Assembly (NCBI GenBank): GCA_964484515.1
Contig: CAZAGT010000092.1
Location: forward strand, 1 to 15,663
Direction: 5' to 3'
Length of the DNA stretch: 15,663 bases
Origin: CAZAGT01 sp964484515
Lineage (GTDB): Bacteria > Desulfobacterota > DSM-4660 > Desulfatiglandales > HGW-15
Shown here: positions 14,504-15,663 of the stretch, piece after piece
How the letters are laid out: each line of letters begins with the position of its first letter
How positions within the stretch are numbered: position 1 is the stretch's first letter
Notes under the pieces: model-generated
What the model was told of the DNA's origin: nothing
Database searches by the model: none
The model's input: the letters and a program-made list of their open reading frames with translations, nothing else
Translations under genes and position numbers: made by a program

Positions 14504-14570
14504 TTTATGTCTTCTAAATGTCAACGACCTCATTAGAGATCAGGACAGATGAGCGTCTTTCAGCAGACGG

Positions 14571-15425
14571 CTAGTATTCGGAAGGCAATTCCTTGAGTTG
14601 GGCCAGGGAAAAGACCGGCCCGTCTTTGCAGACATACTGATCGCCGATGTTGCAGCGGCCGCACATCCCGATACCGCATTTCATACGCATCTCAAGGGAG
14701 AGGATGACCTTTTCGGGTGGGAAACCGAGTTGTTCCAGGAGAGGTTGGGTCAGGCGGATCACGATCGGTGGGCCGCACACGATCGCGATGGCGTTTTCAG
14801 CGCTCGTGATCTTCTGCTCGGCAATCGTGGGCACGTAGCCGACGTTATACTTCCAGTCGGGATCATCGGTGCCGTCCACAGTGATGTGCATGTCGATATC
14901 GTCTCGCTTTTCCCATTCCGCAAGCTCATCCCGATAGAGCAGCATACCGGGCGTCCTGGCGCCGTACACCACCGTGAGATCCTTGAACTTGGGCCGGTTG
15001 TCCGGATGGAGTATGTACACAATGCTTGAGCGCAGGGTCGTGAAGGCAAACCCCCCGCCGATGATGACCACGTTCTTCCCTTCCATCTCCTCCCAGGGGT
15101 ACCAGTTTCCAAGCGGCCCCCGGATGCCCATGACATCGCCCTCCTTCATGTTGTGGAGGTGTTTGGTCACCAGGCCCACCTTGTTGACGGTGAACGCGAC
15201 GTACCCCTTCTCCGTGGGGGAGGACGCGATCCCGATCGGGACCTCTCCCTTGCCGGCCACCGAAAGCTCGGCAAACTGACCGGGTATGTACGCGAACTTC
15301 TCCTCGTCCTCGGGATGGAGGAAGACGAACTTGAAGGTCTTCAGGTTCCTGTCCTCGGTCTCCGTGATGATCTGATCGATCCGAACCGGATACGGCAGAT
15401 AGGGATTTGGCAAAGCAGCTTCCAT
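14571..15425 (-). CDS. FAD/NAD(P)-binding 2Fe-2S electron-transfer protein (HdrF/sulfhydrogenase-gamma/AsrB-like)
   Basis: A 284-residue, full-length ferredoxin-NADP reductase-fold protein. The N-terminal beta-barrel (about 10-110) binds flavin (PGQFAELSV, PIGIASSP, GPLGNWYP). The central Rossmann part has VVIIGGGFAFTTLRS, and CGPP lies before the C-terminal region. The terminal 2Fe-2S motif is C250, C255, C258, C266 in KCGIGMCGRC…YVCKDGP. This arrangement is shared by dihydroorotate dehydrogenase electron-transfer subunits, sulfhydrogenase gamma and anaerobic sulfite reductase B, and by the HdrF-type proteins of sulfate reducers. It moves electrons between NAD(P)H and a partner oxidoreductase in the cytoplasm. 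AGGAGG at 15429-15434 supports the start. The partner subunit is not in the window, so the exact complex is undecided. Confidence 0.9.
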   Translation of the reverse strand: MEAALPNPYLPYPVRIDQIITETEDRNLKTFKFVFLHPEDEEKFAYIPGQFAELSVAGKGEVPIGIASSPTEKGYVAFTVNKVGLVTKHLHNMKEGDVMGIRGPLGNWYPWEEMEGKNVVIIGGGFAFTTLRSSIVYILHPDNRPKFKDLTVVYGARTPGMLLYRDELAEWEKRDDIDMHITVDGTDDPDWKYNVGYVPTIAEQKITSAENAIAIVCGPPIVIRLTQPLLEQLGFPPEKVILSLEMRMKCGIGMCGRCNIGDQYVCKDGPVFSLAQLKELPSEY

Positions 15426-15440
15426 GGGCCTCCTGCAAAG

Positions 15441-15501
15441 AAAGTGACTAAAGTTATGTCAGTGACTAAAGTGAGCTAAAGTGAACTAAAGTGCCTAAAG
15501 T
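15441..15501 (+). repeat. Short tandem-like CTAAAGT repeat array
   Basis: Five CTAAAGT units spaced 9-10 bp apart (GTGACTAAA, GTGAGCTAAA, GTGAACTAAA, GTGCCTAAA variants), with one degenerate unit near 15452-15460. A 14-bp unit, AAGTGAACTAAAGT (15479-15492), recurs inverted at 15598-15611. Confidence 0.65.
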
Positions 15502-15597
15502 TAAAAGATCTTTGTTTTGGTGTCTTTTTGAGCACGAAGATACTACATTTATCGGTTCGCGTTTTTTTCAGCGTTCCTTTATTTCTATTTCTTCTCA

Positions 15598-15611
15598 ACT
15601 TTAGTTCACTT
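15598..15611 (-). repeat. Inverted copy of the CTAAAGT unit
   Basis: ACTTTAGTTCACTT is the exact reverse complement of 15479-15492, leaving 105 bp between the two arms. Confidence 0.65.
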
Positions 15612-15663
15612 TACCCTAACGTTGCAAAAGTCGAGGATGCTGCAGATTCAAGGCGCCGAGGGT

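Larger units (their letters stand above)
13837..14570. other. Long gene-free stretch with palindromes and a MITE-like element
   Basis: About 730 bp between two minus-strand genes without a convincing coding region. From left to right it holds: an imperfect inverted repeat (13936-13947 with 13980-13991); an AT-rich block (about 14041-14220) with a perfect palindrome (14083-14106); and a roughly 250-bp composite inverted element (14251-14503). The SLATT promoter should lie near the left end; no clear boxes were called. Confidence 0.5.
15426..15663. other. Upstream region of the electron-transfer gene with CTAAAGT repeats
   Basis: 238 bp with no gene seen. The part next to the gene is filled by 9-10-bp CTAAAGTG-type repeats. 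An AT-rich block with an AAAGATCTTT palindrome (15503-15512) follows. An inverted copy of the repeat unit sits near the window end. Any promoter for the minus-strand gene must lie in or beyond this array unless the gene is part of an operon from the right. Confidence 0.45.

Noticed and set aside
15441..15501. CRISPR array
   Set aside because: Units are only 9-10 bp without spacer-length intervals, they are degenerate, and no cas gene is present.

Overview
The window looks like a chromosomal accessory region from an anaerobic bacterium of moderate GC content, most plausibly a Desulfobacterota-type (former Deltaproteobacteria) lineage. That placement is an inference. It rests on an HdrF/sulfhydrogenase-gamma-like FAD/2Fe-2S protein at the right edge, the SPFH/zinc-ribbon pair at the left edge, and intergenic repeat families of a kind common in such genomes. 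No rRNA, tRNA, IS transposase or CRISPR array was seen.

Left flank (1-4616): the 3' part of an SPFH/Band-7 protein ending in three zinc ribbons, then a protein with two zinc-ribbon motifs. These are followed by a convergent PLP-dependent threonine/serine dehydratase (minus strand) and a minus-strand pair, DUF6122 membrane protein then LysE-family exporter, with overlapping ends. Intergenic DNA here carries REP-like palindromes and a dispersed hairpin element.

Centre (4845-13836): a complete diversity-generating retroelement (DGR). In order on the plus strand it holds: target 1 (DUF4062-NACHT-FGE/C-type-lectin-fold protein) with variable repeat VR1; Avd; a DGR reverse transcriptase whose start overlaps the Avd stop; the template repeat TR (9487-9596); a structured 285-nt interval; and target 2 (calcineurin-like phosphoesterase-NACHT-FGE protein) with VR2. 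Relative to TR, VR2 differs at 21 positions and VR1 at 16. Every one of these is an adenine in TR, which is the hallmark of adenine-specific mutagenic retrohoming. VR1 also carries a single-base insertion inside one of the mutable AAC codons. It shifts the frame and creates an immediate TAG, so target 1 as written lacks its last 29 residues. Convergent with target 2 is a SLATT-domain two-TM protein, a family of predicted membrane-disrupting immune effectors.

The working model (inference) is a self-diversifying conflict or immune locus. Two STAND/NACHT proteins with different N-terminal domains share one TR and one Avd/RT pair that rewrite their C-terminal FGE-type sensor surface, and a SLATT membrane protein is a candidate terminal effector. 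DGR-diversified NACHT/STAND proteins are known as a class. Less ordinary here are two different effector architectures around one TR, the repairable frameshift in VR1, and a 25-nt motif found after both VRs but not after TR.

Right flank (13837-15663): a 730-bp gene-free stretch holding an AT-rich palindrome and a roughly 250-bp MITE-like inverted element, then the minus-strand FAD/2Fe-2S electron-transfer protein. Upstream of it lies an array of short CTAAAGT-type repeats with an inverted copy.
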